From assembly GCA_013400975.1 (NCBI GenBank), contig WBMZ01010154.1:1-64000 (forward strand): 64,000 nucleotides of DNA. The letters are read 5' to 3'. A program made the translations under genes and the position numbers. This document shows positions 12,501 through 26,500 of this stretch, in pieces (position 1 is the first letter of the stretch; the number at the start of each line of letters is the position of its first letter). The notes beneath the pieces are model-generated. The model worked only from the letters and a program-made list of their open reading frames with translations, was not told the DNA's origin and did not search any database. Source of the stretch: Atrichornis clamosus. Taxonomy: Eukaryota > Chordata > Aves > Passeriformes > Menuridae.

Positions 12501-15500
12501 CTTAGTAATGAAGATGTAATACACATCTGAAACATTCCCATTTGTGTTCCAGTACTCTCCAGTACCCATCCCTCTCTGCTAACACTCCAGGAGAAACTGG
12601 AATGTTAAACAAAAGGAAATCTGTAGATGAAAAATAAAAATTCCAAAGCCTACAAACATTTACTGGGACTTGGGCAGTGCTCAGATATGGGCTTTTCAAA
12701 CTTCTGGCTTAGCAGTCATAGTGCATCAGCATCCTTAGTTTATAAAGGCTTTCTCTTCTCTGGTATTTCCCCCTCTTGTAGTCATTGGTAATAACCAGTA
12801 GGAGCTAAACCAAGGGCAGGTCAGTGTGTTTTTGAAAAATTTCTTCAATTGAATGGTAATAACTACCTATTCTTCTTTATTTTTGTTCTAATCTAATCTA
12901 CTTGAGTGGCTATTTACCTTACGTGTACATAAAGTAGGGTCACAATAAGTTAACACTGGGTGAACTGGAAACTTCCAGTGGGAGCCCAGGACCTGCAGCA
13001 CACAGCAGCTGGCACTCGCCTCTGCTCTCCTTGGGGTCCTGCCAGGATTTTATTGCTCTTCAACCAGTATTCCAAAATGGCATGTTAGAAACACCCTGTG
13101 CTACTGCTGGAAATGCAGCTTTGAGATAGGGTGTGGAGCACAGGTGCTCTTCCTGACCATGGAATTTCTATTTTACAGGTCATAAGAGCGGGATTATTAA
13201 TTTAGTCTTCTGGGCAACCTAAAATCTGCCTGTAGTTTCACTAATTTTGAATTTTGGAAGTTGAACACGTTGCTTTTCACACCATGTTCTCAACTAACGC
13301 TGTGATGTTCTTGAGTGTTTTTGAATGGCAGCTACACTCTGCTTCTGCACAAATTCCAGATTTGGTGGAATTTCTAAGTGACTGTGGGAATCAGGCTGCT
13401 CTCCCTGTTTAGGAGATCAGTTTTCTGTTACAGACTTCAAGATAAGTTGACCAGAAACTGTAGGTATCAAAGTCCCAGGCCCACAACTGTTGGCAGTGGA
13501 TGATGTTTTGTTGTTTCAGAGGAAGGAATTCCCTGTCAAGGCAAATAATGTATTAAGGAGGGATGAGTACAGGACTGGGACGTAATTAGACAGTGAGAAA
13601 CCCCAGCATATGGGATTAAGAAATCATAAATTGACATCAAACAAAAACTCCCATTGAACTTCATTTATGACTCCCCACAGGGACAAATTTTGCACCTGGA
13701 CTTCCAAATTACAGGGTACAGTTTCAAGCTGTGGGATCACACCTGTACGTGTCACTCTGCCATAGACTTATCTTGTCCACAGTGGTGTGACTGAGGACTT
13801 TACCCCACTAATTCCCTGGAAAGGAGATTGTAGGATTTCACTTCATGAATGGATAGAGGCCTCCAGTTTCCAGCCTAATTATTTCTCTGTCTAGGAGTCT
13901 GTGTGGCCTTGTGTCAGTGTTGCTTCATAAAAAATAAATCTTCTTTTCTTTTCGTGTTTTTCCTCTTCTCTTCTCCAAATGTATAAAGACTTGGTATATA
14001 TTTTAATGTTGGGGTTTTTTAAATGCTTCAGTGTGGAGGATTTTTCTTTATGCCTAATCCAAATCTTCTTTGTTGCAATTTAAATTCAGTGCTACTTACC
14101 ACAGCTAAAGGAGAAAGACTTTACCCCATGCTTCTCTACCTCTAACACCTTTTTGAATAACGGGGTGCCATCTCTTTAGATTAAGTGAATTCAAGTCTGA
14201 CATTTTTCCAAGGGCCTGTGCTTTTTTGATTTCCTTGGTGCTGTTTTCTGGGCTCTCTCCAGCTGACCTGTGTCTCAGTTGCTGTAGATAGTCCCAAACT
14301 GGACACAGCACAGCAGCTGATGAATTTCTGACCATCTGTGACATTGTTACTTTGCCTTTGGAGTGAAATCCGCTGTAGCACCTGCTTTTATTTCCTCCTC
14401 AAAACTGGTGTTCAACCAGTTGTTCCCTAGGCTGTACTTATTTATGGTTATTCCTCCCAAGCATGGTACCCTACAGGTTTTCTCACTGAATTATCTCTGC
14501 CTTTTTTCTTAATTTTGATTTTATCAAGGTGTTCTGAATATTATCCCTTTTTAAATGTTTTGCAGGCCCATAACTTGATGTATTCTGGAAATTAAGTGTA
14601 CACATTTTTCCAGCAGCAAAGTGGTTAATAAAATTTTGCTGCTGCACATGCGGCTTACTGCACCAAAAAGCCATTGGTTCCCTGCCTTGTGGGAGGGGTT
14701 TTGTGGTTGTTTTATTGTAATTTTGTTAGGTACCTTAAAACTATTAAAGAAATAGTTTTTAAAGCTATTAAATAATAAAGCAACCATTCTCTTATTAACA
14801 TAACATTCCCTGTTGCTTGAAAAGTCAGTTAAGTAGTTTTGTTGCCTCCCTTTCATCCTTTTCCAAAATACCTGCTGTAGGAGAAAAACCCAGACTTTCT
14901 TTTTTCTCCCACACCAATTCTGGTTAGCTCTTGCTGATGTTTTTCTCTCTTCCCTGGTAAGTTATATGCACAGTCTCTGCCATCTGCTGCTCTTCCAGAG
15001 TGCCATCCATCCACCTGCTCCTGCTCTAAGGTAACCTGCAGTGACTTAGACACAGTTGTTCCTGTGGTAAATGACAGCAGGCCCAGCCAGTGGAGAAACA
15101 TCCCATTTCTCTGGGGAATTTTTAAGCCGTTTTTGCTTTTACTGCCCTGATTTCTGGTTTGGAGTGGTAGCAAAATGTTTAGCTCCATCTCATTTTCTTC
15201 CCTGCCGGTTCATATGAGTTTTTCTGAGAAGCCAGATCATTCCTTCTTCACTAATTTTGGGAAAAGGGACTTTGAAGCTCATCTGAGCTTCTTGCTTGGA
15301 GCTGTGTTCACCAGCCCTGTTGGGAAGGAAGCCAGAATGGAACACTGCAGGGGTGGAGATGGAGATCCCGGGGCAGGAGCAGCCTGCTTGTTGGTGCTTT
15401 GCTGCCCCTGCCACCAGTTTGGAGCAAAGCCTCTCTCCACAGGGAAGAGCCCCACGAAATCCCCGGGAGAAGTGTCGTCATCTGCGGGCTCAGCACCGGT

Positions 15501-18064
15501 TCAGACGGTTGTTGGCCATCTGTTCCCAGCTGACCTCTTTAGGGAGGGCTAAAGCAGAAAGAGAAGTACTGTCACTTCAGCCCTCATGGGGTCATCTGTC
15601 ACTGGTCCCCCTTTCCCACTGAGAATCAAAACTAATAATTTCCTCTTGCATATTAATGAAGCACTTAAAGGTTGATTTGTTATTGCTTTTTATATGTGCA
15701 GTGCTTGTATTTTTCTGGCCTTTCTTGATTTGTCCCCATGTGTTTGTGCTGGGTTTTTCATATTCCTTCTTATTTATTTGACCTAGTTTTGCATGCTGCT
15801 TTCTTTTTTGAGGTGATTGGAGAGCTTGTAATTAGGGACCAGCTTGACTCTTCTTGATTAATGACTGAGCCTAGATACCAAGGGAACAAAGCTGGCACTT
15901 TAACAGCCACACCAGCTCCTTGCCTTCACCGATGTTTACTCTGGAAAGGTCACAGAGCTGGGCCGTGTAAAGATGAAGCAGGAAACAAAATTAGCAATAG
16001 ACAAATAGAGAATTTTAGTTGATCTCTTCTAGCAGTTGTGAAAACAAGGAGTGCTGATGCTCTGGTGACCTCTTGCTTTATGTAGTATTCCTCCTATACA
16101 TGTGGGTATCTGCACTGTTGTTTAGATTCTTGGTGATTTCCAAGAAACAACACCTGCCTCTTCCTGGGGCACAGTATTTCTTTCACTTGTCCTGAAGGAA
16201 TCAAAGCCTGCCTTTCCAGAGTTTGCTGCTCTTTTTTTAATGTTAGTTTTTCATCCCATTTCATCACCACCCTTCATGATTTCAGCCACCTGTTTCTTAG
16301 AATCAGGTCTTGAAAAACTTAAGTAGTCTTCTTCTTTCTTTCTATTTGAAACTGTATGATACCAGATTTTAAGAATTCGTCTTGGAAAACTTGTGAGAAC
16401 TTCGTGTTTTGTGTCTGTGCTATCCAGACCCTCTATCACCTGTAACAGTGCATGGATCTATTAATTCCTTCCGAAAAGCCTCAATAGCCTGCTTTGGTAA
16501 CCTGCACTTGGATAGTTATTTGCCACTTTCTCACAATTCGAGTTTAAAGATTTTCTCTTTTTCCTTTTTTTTTCCTCCCATCATCACTGTTAGGAAAGAT
16601 GCCTGTGCAGGAATGCATGGTGGGCAAAACCAGAGCAATACTTGAGTGGCTGTGTGCAAGTTGTAGGATTTCTGTCAGCAAGAGCAGCTTTCACAACTGT
16701 TAAGGGAGGTTTTCCAGCATAAAGTAGGATGTGAATTTAAGGTACAAGAGGTATTCCAGAATTAAGCTATGGGGGCTAAACCAGACAAAGGCATCCATAG
16801 ACAAAGAGTAAGAATGCTGTGCTGAAGAGGCAGTTTTCCTATATTGTTAAATAAAACTTCAGCATCTTATATATACAACAAAATTAATGAGGTTGTTGAG
16901 GTTTGGAGCAGTGTGACATAGAACAAGAGAGACAGGTCTCTTTAGTCCTCAATTACTGCAGGAACTTCTGAACTCTTAAACCCTGTATGGGTAATAATAC
17001 AAATAGCCTCTACCTGAAGTTTGTTTAAGAACACAGTATTCCCTAAAGGTGCACCTCAGAATGCTGCCACCATGTCACGTCAGCACTGATTTGAAATACT
17101 AGCTGTGGCTTCAGCTGTGGAAGCAATCCAATGCCTGATACCAGCTAGAAAACTCAAGTTCTTTTTTAGCTTAAAAGTCAATCAGCCTTGATTTGTTAGG
17201 CTTATTAATCCCTTAAAATTTTCTGCAACAGGCACTGACAGACCAGAGCCACGGTGCTCGAGGTGTTCTGCACCATGACCTGCAGTTCCTCTGGTTTCCT
17301 GTTCCGAGGCAGCTCTTAAGCACATGTGCTTTAAGGATAACCTTGGTTTAGGCTTGGATTTCATAAGCTGTTTGCCATCTGTAAAAACACCACTTCATTC
17401 TGTAGTAAAACCCTGGCTCCTGAAAATCCCGCACGATTCAGATCCATCTGATCCGTGTGTAAGAACAAGGCAGACTCCTACAGAGATGTTCTGAGACAGA
17501 CCTGCTTTAAAACGTGAGCTTTGTGTTCATAAATGTTTTAGCGTATTTCCTGTAATAAAGATTAAATTGTCGCTCAGGAAGTAGAGCTGCAACACATGCC
17601 TTTGACAACGTAATCAAACTTTATATAGCCATGTTTTTATTGTTTTCCTTTTGTTTTGCTCTTGGATGACTAATTTCTGCCTAAAAGTGACAGCAAGAGT
17701 TGCCATCTGAGAGGCCGCTTGGAGCTTCATTTCTATTTTAAGCATATTTAAAGCACATGTATTCAGAAGTGTCATTATGTAAATCAGTTTTGAAAATTGA
17801 ACTCCATTAAAAATTATAGTATCATTTTCAGAGCTAATCTGAGGCTATCTTCTCAGAAATAAAAAAACAACCCCTCAACCAAACCCCAGGTTTTTGCAAG
17901 GAGTGGCACTTCTACCTCTAATGTTGTAATTGCTGTGATAATATGGTAATAAAATAATGTTGTATTTTAGTGGAGCAAAATGTTTGCTCTTCTTTGATTT
18001 GGAAAATCCACTGACAGGGTGTGTTGCCTGGAAACAAAAGTTCATAGTGGAGTCCAGTGTAAGG

Positions 18065-18185
18065 AATGGGACTTCAGCAGTGACAAAACTGGATCCCTAG
18101 GCTTGGACACCTCTAAGATTTGGTGCTTTGGCCAAGAAAGGTTGGACCAGATGATCCTTGAGATCCTTTTCAACCTGGTATTCTA
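18065..18185 (+). mobile_element. CR1 LINE 3' fragment
   Basis: The stretch contains the bird CR1 tail pattern in sense orientation: GGTTGGACCAGATGATCCTT, then GAGATCC, TTTTCAACCTGGTATTCTA. This is the standard truncated 3' end of CR1, diverged from consensus. No open reverse-transcriptase frame remains. Boundaries are approximate. Confidence 0.7.
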
Positions 18186-19639
18186 CAGAAGGAACTTGAT
18201 AGAAAAAAAGAGGCCTAACAAGAAAGTTAGGTAATGTGTACTTCATAGCTTAAAGAAAACTCTGCATGTTAAGCAAAGTGGTGGTGGTGGTTTGTTCTTG
18301 TGTGAGGGTTTTTTTGTTTTTGTTTTTAAATACTGCCCTGAGTATTGAAGTAGACTGAAATGTAATTGTGGTGTTCTGGAATTGCTGTAATGTCATGGGT
18401 TTTCTTAAGTACTAGCAAGAAGAAACCAAAGCTTCTCATTTTACATGGACTTGTTTCATTCACCTGCTTTCAGAAACCAAAAAAGGCTCGAACTTGCTCT
18501 GGCAATAGTCTGACAGCTTAAGAGAGTTCACTGGAACAGGGGCTTTGTAGAGTCTGCTGTGACTTGGGTAGGGAGCACTGAAAATGAAGGGACTGGATGT
18601 TGTTTCTTTGTAGTTACTGAGATCCTGGGGACTTCTGTTCTTCTCCGAGATAACAGGAATAAAGGCAAATCTATTACAGTTTCAAGTCAGTTTCTTTTGG
18701 CAACCTAAGTCATCACTTTTTGCAGAGTCCTGGAAGAAGCCATTAAAAAGTACAGTTTTAAGTACCTTTTTCTTAAGTGCATTTAACATGCAATGCAAAT
18801 ACCTGCAATTCGTAAGAGCAAATGTTCCTCAAACCTTGATTTACAGGATTTGAAGGGTGGCCCTTTGGAGCTGGCATAAGCTGAGGACTCGTGCAGGTGA
18901 TGAATTTTTGGTCATGACAGAAAGTGATCAATATTTAAAATACAGACACTTAATGCCTTTTCAGATGTCTGGACCTCCAGTGGTGCACCAAGCACTTCCA
19001 GATGTGCCCAGATTCTGGCAGCTATTCCAGGCCCTGACTCTTGCCATATCTCTCACTTCTGTAAATAGTTTGGGTGCTGTAAAGTGTCTTAAAAAGGCAC
19101 TGACACCTAAATTTAGACCCGTGAATTGCTTGCAGTAGTGGTTATAGATTGGGGTAATACAAGGAAAGGGAACCTGCTTTTAAGTTAGTCTGGAGCTCCA
19201 TGCAGAATCTGTGTAAGCATTAAAGCATCGGCAGTGGCCAGGATCAGTATTTTCAGGCGAGTGAAAAAGCCAAAACCCAGAACACCCTTCAGCAACCAAA
19301 ATATCAAAACAAACAAAAAAACCTCAGCTACAATGTTCCTTTTTTATAGCAAAGGGAAACTATGTAGGAAAGTGCAAACTTGTTAAAATGCAAAATGTTT
19401 CATGGGGAATGTTGGAAGACACAGTGTGCAAAATCTGAAGAGTGGTTGTTTCTCCTTTAGGTCAAGAGCAAACACACACATTGTGACAAAGTTTTGCAAC
19501 TAAAAAACCACTTTTTTAACAGCAACAAAAAAAATTCAATACAAAATAAAGGCGGGGCTGTAGGCTTCAGCAAGTTAAATGTAAAGCAAAGTAAATTAGG
19601 CTAAAAGTGGTCTTGAGAAGTAGTTGGAAGACATTGAAT

Positions 19640-20060
19640 CTAATAACAGTGATAGTAATGGCTTCAGCCCATCAGAAACAGCCTTCTCAGAAAATCTGTA
19701 AGGCTGATAAATGATCAGGACCTGAGGAGCTGTCAAGGAAGATAAAGTAGTTATAGAGAAGTAAATGAATTATTTGCATTGGTATTTATTGAAAAGGATG
19801 TTGGGGAGGGTCATTGCTATAACCATTTATTACGGTGATGGACATAGAAAACAGAGGTAAGAAGGTTTCAAATAGATTTTCTTCTTGTTTTGAGCTGATC
19901 CAGGTTAATTTTTAATCAAGATGATACTGGAACAGTCTTGTTTTGTATTAATGCAGATTCTTCAGGTGGAATTTATAGGATGAACACAAAATATAATGAC
20001 TGGAATTCATCTGGGCCTTAGTTTACAACTCTTGAGAACGGAATTGATGCGTATGGGAAA
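19640..20060 (+). mobile_element. Ancient CR1/L3-like LINE remnant
   Basis: The motifs AAATGAATTATTTGCATTGG, then TATTTATTGAAAAGGATGTT, and further on ATTCATCTGGGCC follow, in order, the pattern I recall from the reverse-transcriptase part of old amniote CR1/L3 elements (the gaattctttgcat ... gaggatgt ... ggtattcacccaag type). The frame is destroyed by stops. The call rests on remembered consensus, so confidence is moderate. It lies about 0.4 kb upstream of the exon at 20500. Confidence 0.45.
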
Positions 20061-20499
20061 TTAATGCAGAATATGTTTGATCAAAAAGAGAAAAATAGTT
20101 CCAAAATAATGTACTTACTCATGATCTTCAAGGTATATTGTGAATCACAGCTGCTGCAAGCCAGCAGAACTTGTATTAATTACTTGAATGTGTTCCTTTT
20201 TTTTTCAGTTTTAAACTTTCTTTCCCTAGAATATGTTAATATTAAGTAGTACTTACGAGTGATTGTGGAAAGAGGTTCCAAATAAAACCTATCCTTCCTG
20301 AATTTTCACTGCCTGCTATTTTATTTGTTGTGAGGTTCAATTTTGGAACAGCTCTTTTTTAGTGCTTTTATTGCAGCATTAGAAGCAGCCTTTTTTAGAC
20401 ATGAAATGTAGAAAGTTAGCAATGCAAGTATGGATTATTTACCTGCCTAGAGAAACTTCATCTTACTGAAAAGCTCTTCCCAACCTTTGTTCTTCTCAG

Positions 20500-20599
20500 G
20501 GAGAAAGAACAAGAAACACAAGAAGAGGAACATTTGATGGAAGAAAAGAAAAAGAAAAAGCAGGAAGAAAAGAAAAAGAAGGAAGGTGCTCAGAAAAAG
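20500..20599 (+). CDS. TNRC6C: TNRC6C exon with the usual start codon and Lys/Glu-rich N-terminus
   Basis: The acceptor is TTCTTCTCAG (ends 20499) and the donor is AAAAAG before GTTTGT (intron from 20600). The single base G at 20500 completes an Arg codon with the previous exon. The exon then reads EKEQETQEEEHL and [21 protein letters not shown], where the Met at 20537 matches the start used in reference TNRC6C. The basic/acidic block resembles the same region of TNRC6A and TNRC6B. The Met has a weak context: T at -3, G at +4. The frame is open through the whole exon upstream of it, so it could be internal when the 1325-1375 exon is included. The exon ends on a codon boundary (phase 0). Confidence 0.93.
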
Positions 20600-23500
20600 G
20601 TTTGTTCATGTTCCTCTTGTAAATGATCCCTACACTTTCAAATGTACGTGTGGGTACTGATGCTGCAGCTTCACTTCTGAGAGTGGTTCTGGCACAGGTG
20701 ATCGTTCCCATCGTTCCCACTGCCTTGCAGAGAGGCTGTGGTCACAGAATCCCTGCCAGAGCAGTTGGGACAGTGCTTTGGCACTCGCCATGCTCACCAT
20801 GCCCTGCTGGGAAGGGGCTGCTCCCACACTGGCTCACGTGGACATTCCTCAGCCAGAGTTAACTGGGTGAGTCCCAGTGGGTGCTGAAGGGGCTCTGGGA
20901 TCCCAGGCCACAGCTCGTTTTCCCCGGTGGGCATTCTCCTGCCTTGTTTTCTGGATTGCACGGTTAGTTTTCATTTTAAATAGGAATTGATCACTGTCTT
21001 TTCCAGTATAAAATTATACATCATTAAAAAAAGGGTAGATTCCAAGCAGATTAAAAAGAGACAGGTCTTCTGTGTTAGCTAATTGTGCATTTGGATTCAA
21101 AGGGATACGGGACAAAGTCACAGAAGTGAGTTCTGCTGAGTGTTAAAAGGGTCACAGCCGTCCTGTGGGTTCAGAAAGCCCCTGACCCTCAGGAGAGGAA
21201 GGGCTGGCTGGGTAGATGGGACTGCTGCCATCTCTTGTCATGCTTTACACTGTCTCCTTGGCACCTGCTTTTGGCTTCAGGCAGACAGAGGTTGCCATTC
21301 TCACATTCCTGACATATGGAGTTAAAGTAACATTCTCTAGTCCTTAACTGGAACTAATGCCTGATTTACGTAAGCAGTTTCTGCAAGAAGGGCCTGCAGC
21401 CCTATAATTATTAGGTATAGTTTTCAGTATTGACAACTAGTTGATGTGTTTTGTTCTTTTCTTCTTTCAGGCTGCTGAACAAAAAACCAAAGGTAAATTC
21501 ATGTTTATTCTTTGTGAACCATTTGATATTTTTATAAGCTTATTTAAAAATGTACTTGTACTTTTTATTCTTTGTGTCTGTTTAATGAGAGTATATCTTA
21601 CTAGGATAGTTACGTTCCTAAAGTTTTGCTTATCTTGCTGGGCTTTCTGTGGCAGCCTTTTGACAAGAATATATGGATTAATTTTCTGTGAACCATAACA
21701 CAACATATGTCATCTCTTTTGTCAAGACAGATGCAGTTTTCCATTTAGTTGTTAGTAGTTATTTATCTGTTTCAAAGACAAGTAATTGCCCCTCTCCCCC
21801 TGCACGATTCAACTCAATGTTATGTGTAAAGTCAGTTCATTGAACTTTGGAGAAACTCTTTCCCCTGCTGCCACCACTGCCTGTTCTTCTTTCTGTGTCT
21901 TCTGCTTGGGAAGTGACTGGAGCTGGTTGGCAGCACAGTCCAGGAAGCAGCAGAGGTAAGGAATGCCTTCCCCTTTGGGGGCAGTGGACTCCCAGGTTCC
22001 CTGGGAGGAATTGGTAATGAAGCTGTGGCCTTCAAAAAGGTGAGGAAGAGAGGCCAGGTAATGTCTCTCTTCTACAACTGATGGCTTGCAGATCTATTTG
22101 TCTAGTCTGTCCTTTGAACAGTTCTGAACCAGTTCAAGTGCAGTTATTTATTGCTGGGTAATTAGGTGACAGACAGGCACTTGGAGCTTCCCAGATTCCC
22201 AAAGACTGGGAATGAGAGGAGAGCCAAACCTAACATAAGGGATTGACAAAGCAACTTATGTTTGAAACACTTTATATGATTTCACAGTAGAAATTAAGTA
22301 TTGCTTCAATAATATTGAATTCAGAAAAATAAAGTCCTAACTGCATGATGAAGATGCTGTAGCAGTAATTCCTTGGAACTCAGTCCTTTTCTTTACAAGT
22401 TTTTCCTATGTGGAAAGTGTGAAGCCAGAAAGTTTTAGTTTGAATTCTGTTGTATCTGCTCTGGGAGATCTCATGTACTTTATAACAGTGGATTTTACTT
22501 TCAGGAGAGGGGAGCAAAAGTAGCTGAGTCCCACCAAATCTTAGGTACATGAAAAGCTTTGGAATTAAGATACATGAGAAAGACTTCTGTCTAAATGGAA
22601 TATTTCTGTTTTCACAGTACTGCATGTTTTGTTCTCTGCGTCAGCTCATTTCTGTGTGAGAAGGTTTCACTGTTCTGTAATGGATTATAATGACTTTTTA
22701 ATATCACAATTCAGCAGCAGATGTTTTTGCTGTCAAAGTAACTAAATTCATTTTCACGTGTTAATGCAGTGGCTCTTCATTTCTGTTACTAGTGAGACAC
22801 AGAGCCTTCTGCCTTCCCTCTGTGGGATGTTACTATTTCTGTCTTTGTTGTGACAGCTTTGCTTTTAATTGCTTGAAACTGCCAAGTTTAAGTTTTTAGT
22901 TAATAACTTCAGTTTTTCAGGTGTGCTTGTGAGTTTGTTTTTTTCAAATTTAGGGACTGCATTTCTCCATCTGTTTGATTTTTTTTGTTCACTATTCACG
23001 TATTTAAGCATCTTCTAAGATACTGCTATAAAATATGAATCGTGAAGACAACAGTGAATAAAGTAGTTAAGTTAAAGATTAAGAGATTAAGCATCTTTGG
23101 CATTTGTTGTTCCATCTGTCAGAAGCAGTGATGCACCTTTGTGTGGTTTGGCATTGTTGTAAGGGGTGACCTGTCCTACAGAGGAACCAAACCTCCTGTT
23201 CATGTTCAGGGCAAGGGCCAGGGATTATTTACAGTCCTATAAGTGACCCTTCTTTGAATTTCCTTTGTCTAGCAACTACTTGTTGCTTTTCAGGTTGCTC
23301 TGTGGGAATATTTTATTTCCACTTTATAGTGGAAACTTACACTTATCTCTAGGAGGGATGTGCATGAGCTTATGAGAGGTAGCAGGAATTTCTTAAAATA
23401 TGTAAAATATTAATACAAAATTAATGAGAGGTAAAATTAATAGAACTTTTTTCCTAGAATATTCAGAGTTGACTGTAAACTTCATGGCAGTGCTGCACCA

Positions 23501-26500
23501 AGTGCTTTAATTGGATACATTTTCAAGGTTGAGTGACAAATGGTACTAGAACTGAAAGGCAACACAGGGATTATCATTGAATTTAGTTAATTTATTTCCT
23601 ACCTGGGACACAGCAATTAAATTAGTTGTGCAGACAGGATGACACAGTAAAACTGAGCGAATGGACTGCAGCAGGTAACACATGCCAATGGGCAGAATGT
23701 ATTAAATCAGAGATTAAAACTGTACTGGAACTGAACATTTTGCAAAATGCAGATTTTGGTAGGTGAGATCTTTATAAATATGACTTAATGTAGCTGCTCG
23801 TGGTAACTTAAAAAAACTTCTATGCTTCATTTTATGTGTGTGTCACACTGAGTTCTGCAATTGGGTTGCCATAGCAGTGAGAGGTGCTTGCACCCATTGA
23901 GTCCTGTTGGAGAAAAATAAACCATCCAAGTGCAGATGGGATCTGGAAGGGTTTTTCAGTTTGTTTTTCAGCTGGCTGGGGCAGTGTGTTTGTCCAGCTC
24001 CCTGTTTGCTCTCACAGTGTTTGTGAAGGAGAGGGCTCTTGGTTGAAGTGGGTGGGAAGGGCCGAGCAGTGGGGGCTGATAGCGGGGAGGGTTTGCCCTT
24101 TGGGTTGGCTTGGTCTGTGCTAGAAGCCTACGCTGGGATCAAGGTGCTTTTTAGTTCTTTCTAATGAATAGTAAGTTTTTCCTGGACTTGTCCAGCACAA
24201 AGGAAGGTGTGGAGGTGCTGTCCTGCTCACAGTGAGCTGGTGTGCTCTGTACGAGTGCTCTGAGCTGAGACGGGCTTGTTGCAATGCTCAGTCACTGGTG
24301 AGGCCCCAGGAAAGAGAAGCTAAGTAAGAGGAAGGAGGTTTCCTGTGGGGGTGTGTGTGTGCTGTGTTGTCAGTTCAGCCTTGCTCTGAGGCCTCAGCCC
24401 CAGCTGAATGTTTCCATTTGTGATGTGGAGCACAAACCCCTTCCAAAATAAACACACGTTTCCCCCCACAGGGGGAAGGTATGTGGCTGCTGCTGGAGTT
24501 ACTGATCCAGGGTAGGAAGTGCTCCCTCGCACAGCTTTTGCATCTACTGAAACAAATTATTTTTTCTGTTTAAACAATGATCCAACCCTTCAAGTCTTCT
24601 CTACATAACAGCTCCTTCACTTTCTATTTTTTTTTTCTGCAACATTATTTGCCTGAGTATTTTTATGAGGCTGAGTCTTTTATAAATACCCTGTTGGCAA
24701 CGATTCTAGAGAATGTGTGAAAGGAAGAAAGATTGGAAAGCTGATAAGTAGCTGAAATGTTTCTCAATTACATGAAAACAAATGAAAGTAGTCTTCCTGT
24801 TCAGCTGGAGAGGAGCACTGCAGCATTAGATGAGGTGGGAAATGAGCAGGTTTTTATTGCACATTCAAGTTACTGTTCTTTTATGGTAATTTTTTTGAAG
24901 ACAGGACTATTGAGCACAGGCTATTAGTGTTTATTTTACACATGTATACTCTTGCCAGTTTATATGAACTTGATAAAGAAACTATGTGTATAAAGGCTTT
25001 TCTGAGGAAAACATTCTGCTGTAACTGCGAGTTCTGTTCTGTATGGTAAAGGGTCACTAGTATGGAAATGGCTGGCATTTAATAACTGCAGGGGACTTTA
25101 AGGGAGTGGTGCTTGTGATAAATACTGTCAGGTCAGTGGGGTTTGCTGCCTGCTTCTCTTCCAGCCATCCTCCTGCAGGTTTAGTCAGCACAGGTGATCA
25201 CCCCTGCCTGCTTCACTCCCACCCCAGCTGAATGCATCTGTCTAAAGCAAAGTTGAAGTGCTGATATGAGCTAGGTTTAAGTGGTTTGTTACTCAAACAT
25301 GCACCATTGTAATGGAAAGGCAAAGCATCTGTCCAATTCTCCAGCATTATCTGCAATAAAGGTAAGTGTTAAATCTGCAAACAGAGAAGTAAAAACAGTT
25401 AAGTCTATACCACACCTAGTCTGACATAGAAAATATTTTGGTAAATATTTTGCTTAGAAACATTAACCGGAAGATACTTTTATCCCTTTACTGCAAAGCA
25501 GCGATGGCCAGTCTCTGCCTCCATGATCCTTGTAGGTCTCTGGCATGCTCATGGCAGGGGAGCAGGAAGGGAGAGGTGGGCTTTCCGAGGGGAAAATGGG
25601 AACTTCAGCTCACTGCCTGTGGGGTGCTGAAGCAGGGTTGCAGGAGCTGGGCTGGCTGCAGTAATCCTGGGATTCAGCAGCCTGTCCAGCACTGCCCATC
25701 CTCTGTTGAAGAGGTGCTGTGCATCCCGAGCTGAGCATCATTCCCTTCCATCTGTGGCCTGTTCTGGAGCTGTCCCCTCCCCCAGGCTGTCTGGGCTCTG
25801 TGTCTTGGGACTCTTCAGTGTGTGATGATTTTAATATGCAGCTCGCAGAGTCAGGGAGGTTGTCTGCAGACTGAGAGATTATTCTACCAAGGTTTACGCT
25901 TTAATGCGTTTTATTTTGGGGACTTAAAAAACAGAAAGCATTTAACGGTATGTGGTTGCTTGGTAAACCATTATAGTGTCACAAATGTTGGCATACTTTC
26001 TTCAGGTTATATGTAAATTTTGCATAACATCTTTTACCCCACAGGCAGTGCTGTTTATTTTACCTGGAGAACATGGTCAACTGTATTATAAAGGGAGCTA
26101 AAAGGAAAAAAAAGAATGGATGAAAACATCTGAGATCCCATGCCCTGCTCTGGCCTTTCTATTGGGATGACATAAGTAGTAGCATTCCTGTTTTCACAGC
26201 CAGGTTATGTTCACTTCCAAATGAGCCATGTAGATTGTTGCATGTTTTTGAATTGACTCTTTGCTTACCCTGCCCAAATGGGCTGTGAGAATATTCTCTG
26301 CTTGTGCTCGTGTGTGTGTGAATTGCCTTCCTGCAACCTCCCCTCTGCTCATACAGAAGTGCAGTTTGTGTGTATTGATAATCTGCTCCTTCTGGCTGTG
26401 CTAGGTCTTACTAATGTTTAATGGTAGTTCCATAGGAAATAAGGGAAAATGAAACATTTCTGAGAATCTCATCAATATTTTAAGTAGAGTGATGACAGTG

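Larger units (their letters stand above)
1376..20499 (+). other. TNRC6C: TNRC6C intron 1 (about 19.1 kb)
   Basis: It begins GTAAGAAGG at 1376 and ends TTCTTCTCAG at 20499. Mostly AT-rich single-copy sequence without a recognisable gene on either strand. It contains a CR1 tail near 18.1 kb, an old LINE remnant near 19.7 kb and short A/T runs. Open frames of 60-150 codons in it show no domain, no codon pattern and no family resemblance. AT-rich blocks such as 2150-2560, with several TAATTA-like cores, might be conserved enhancers, but that cannot be judged from one sequence. Confidence 0.8.
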
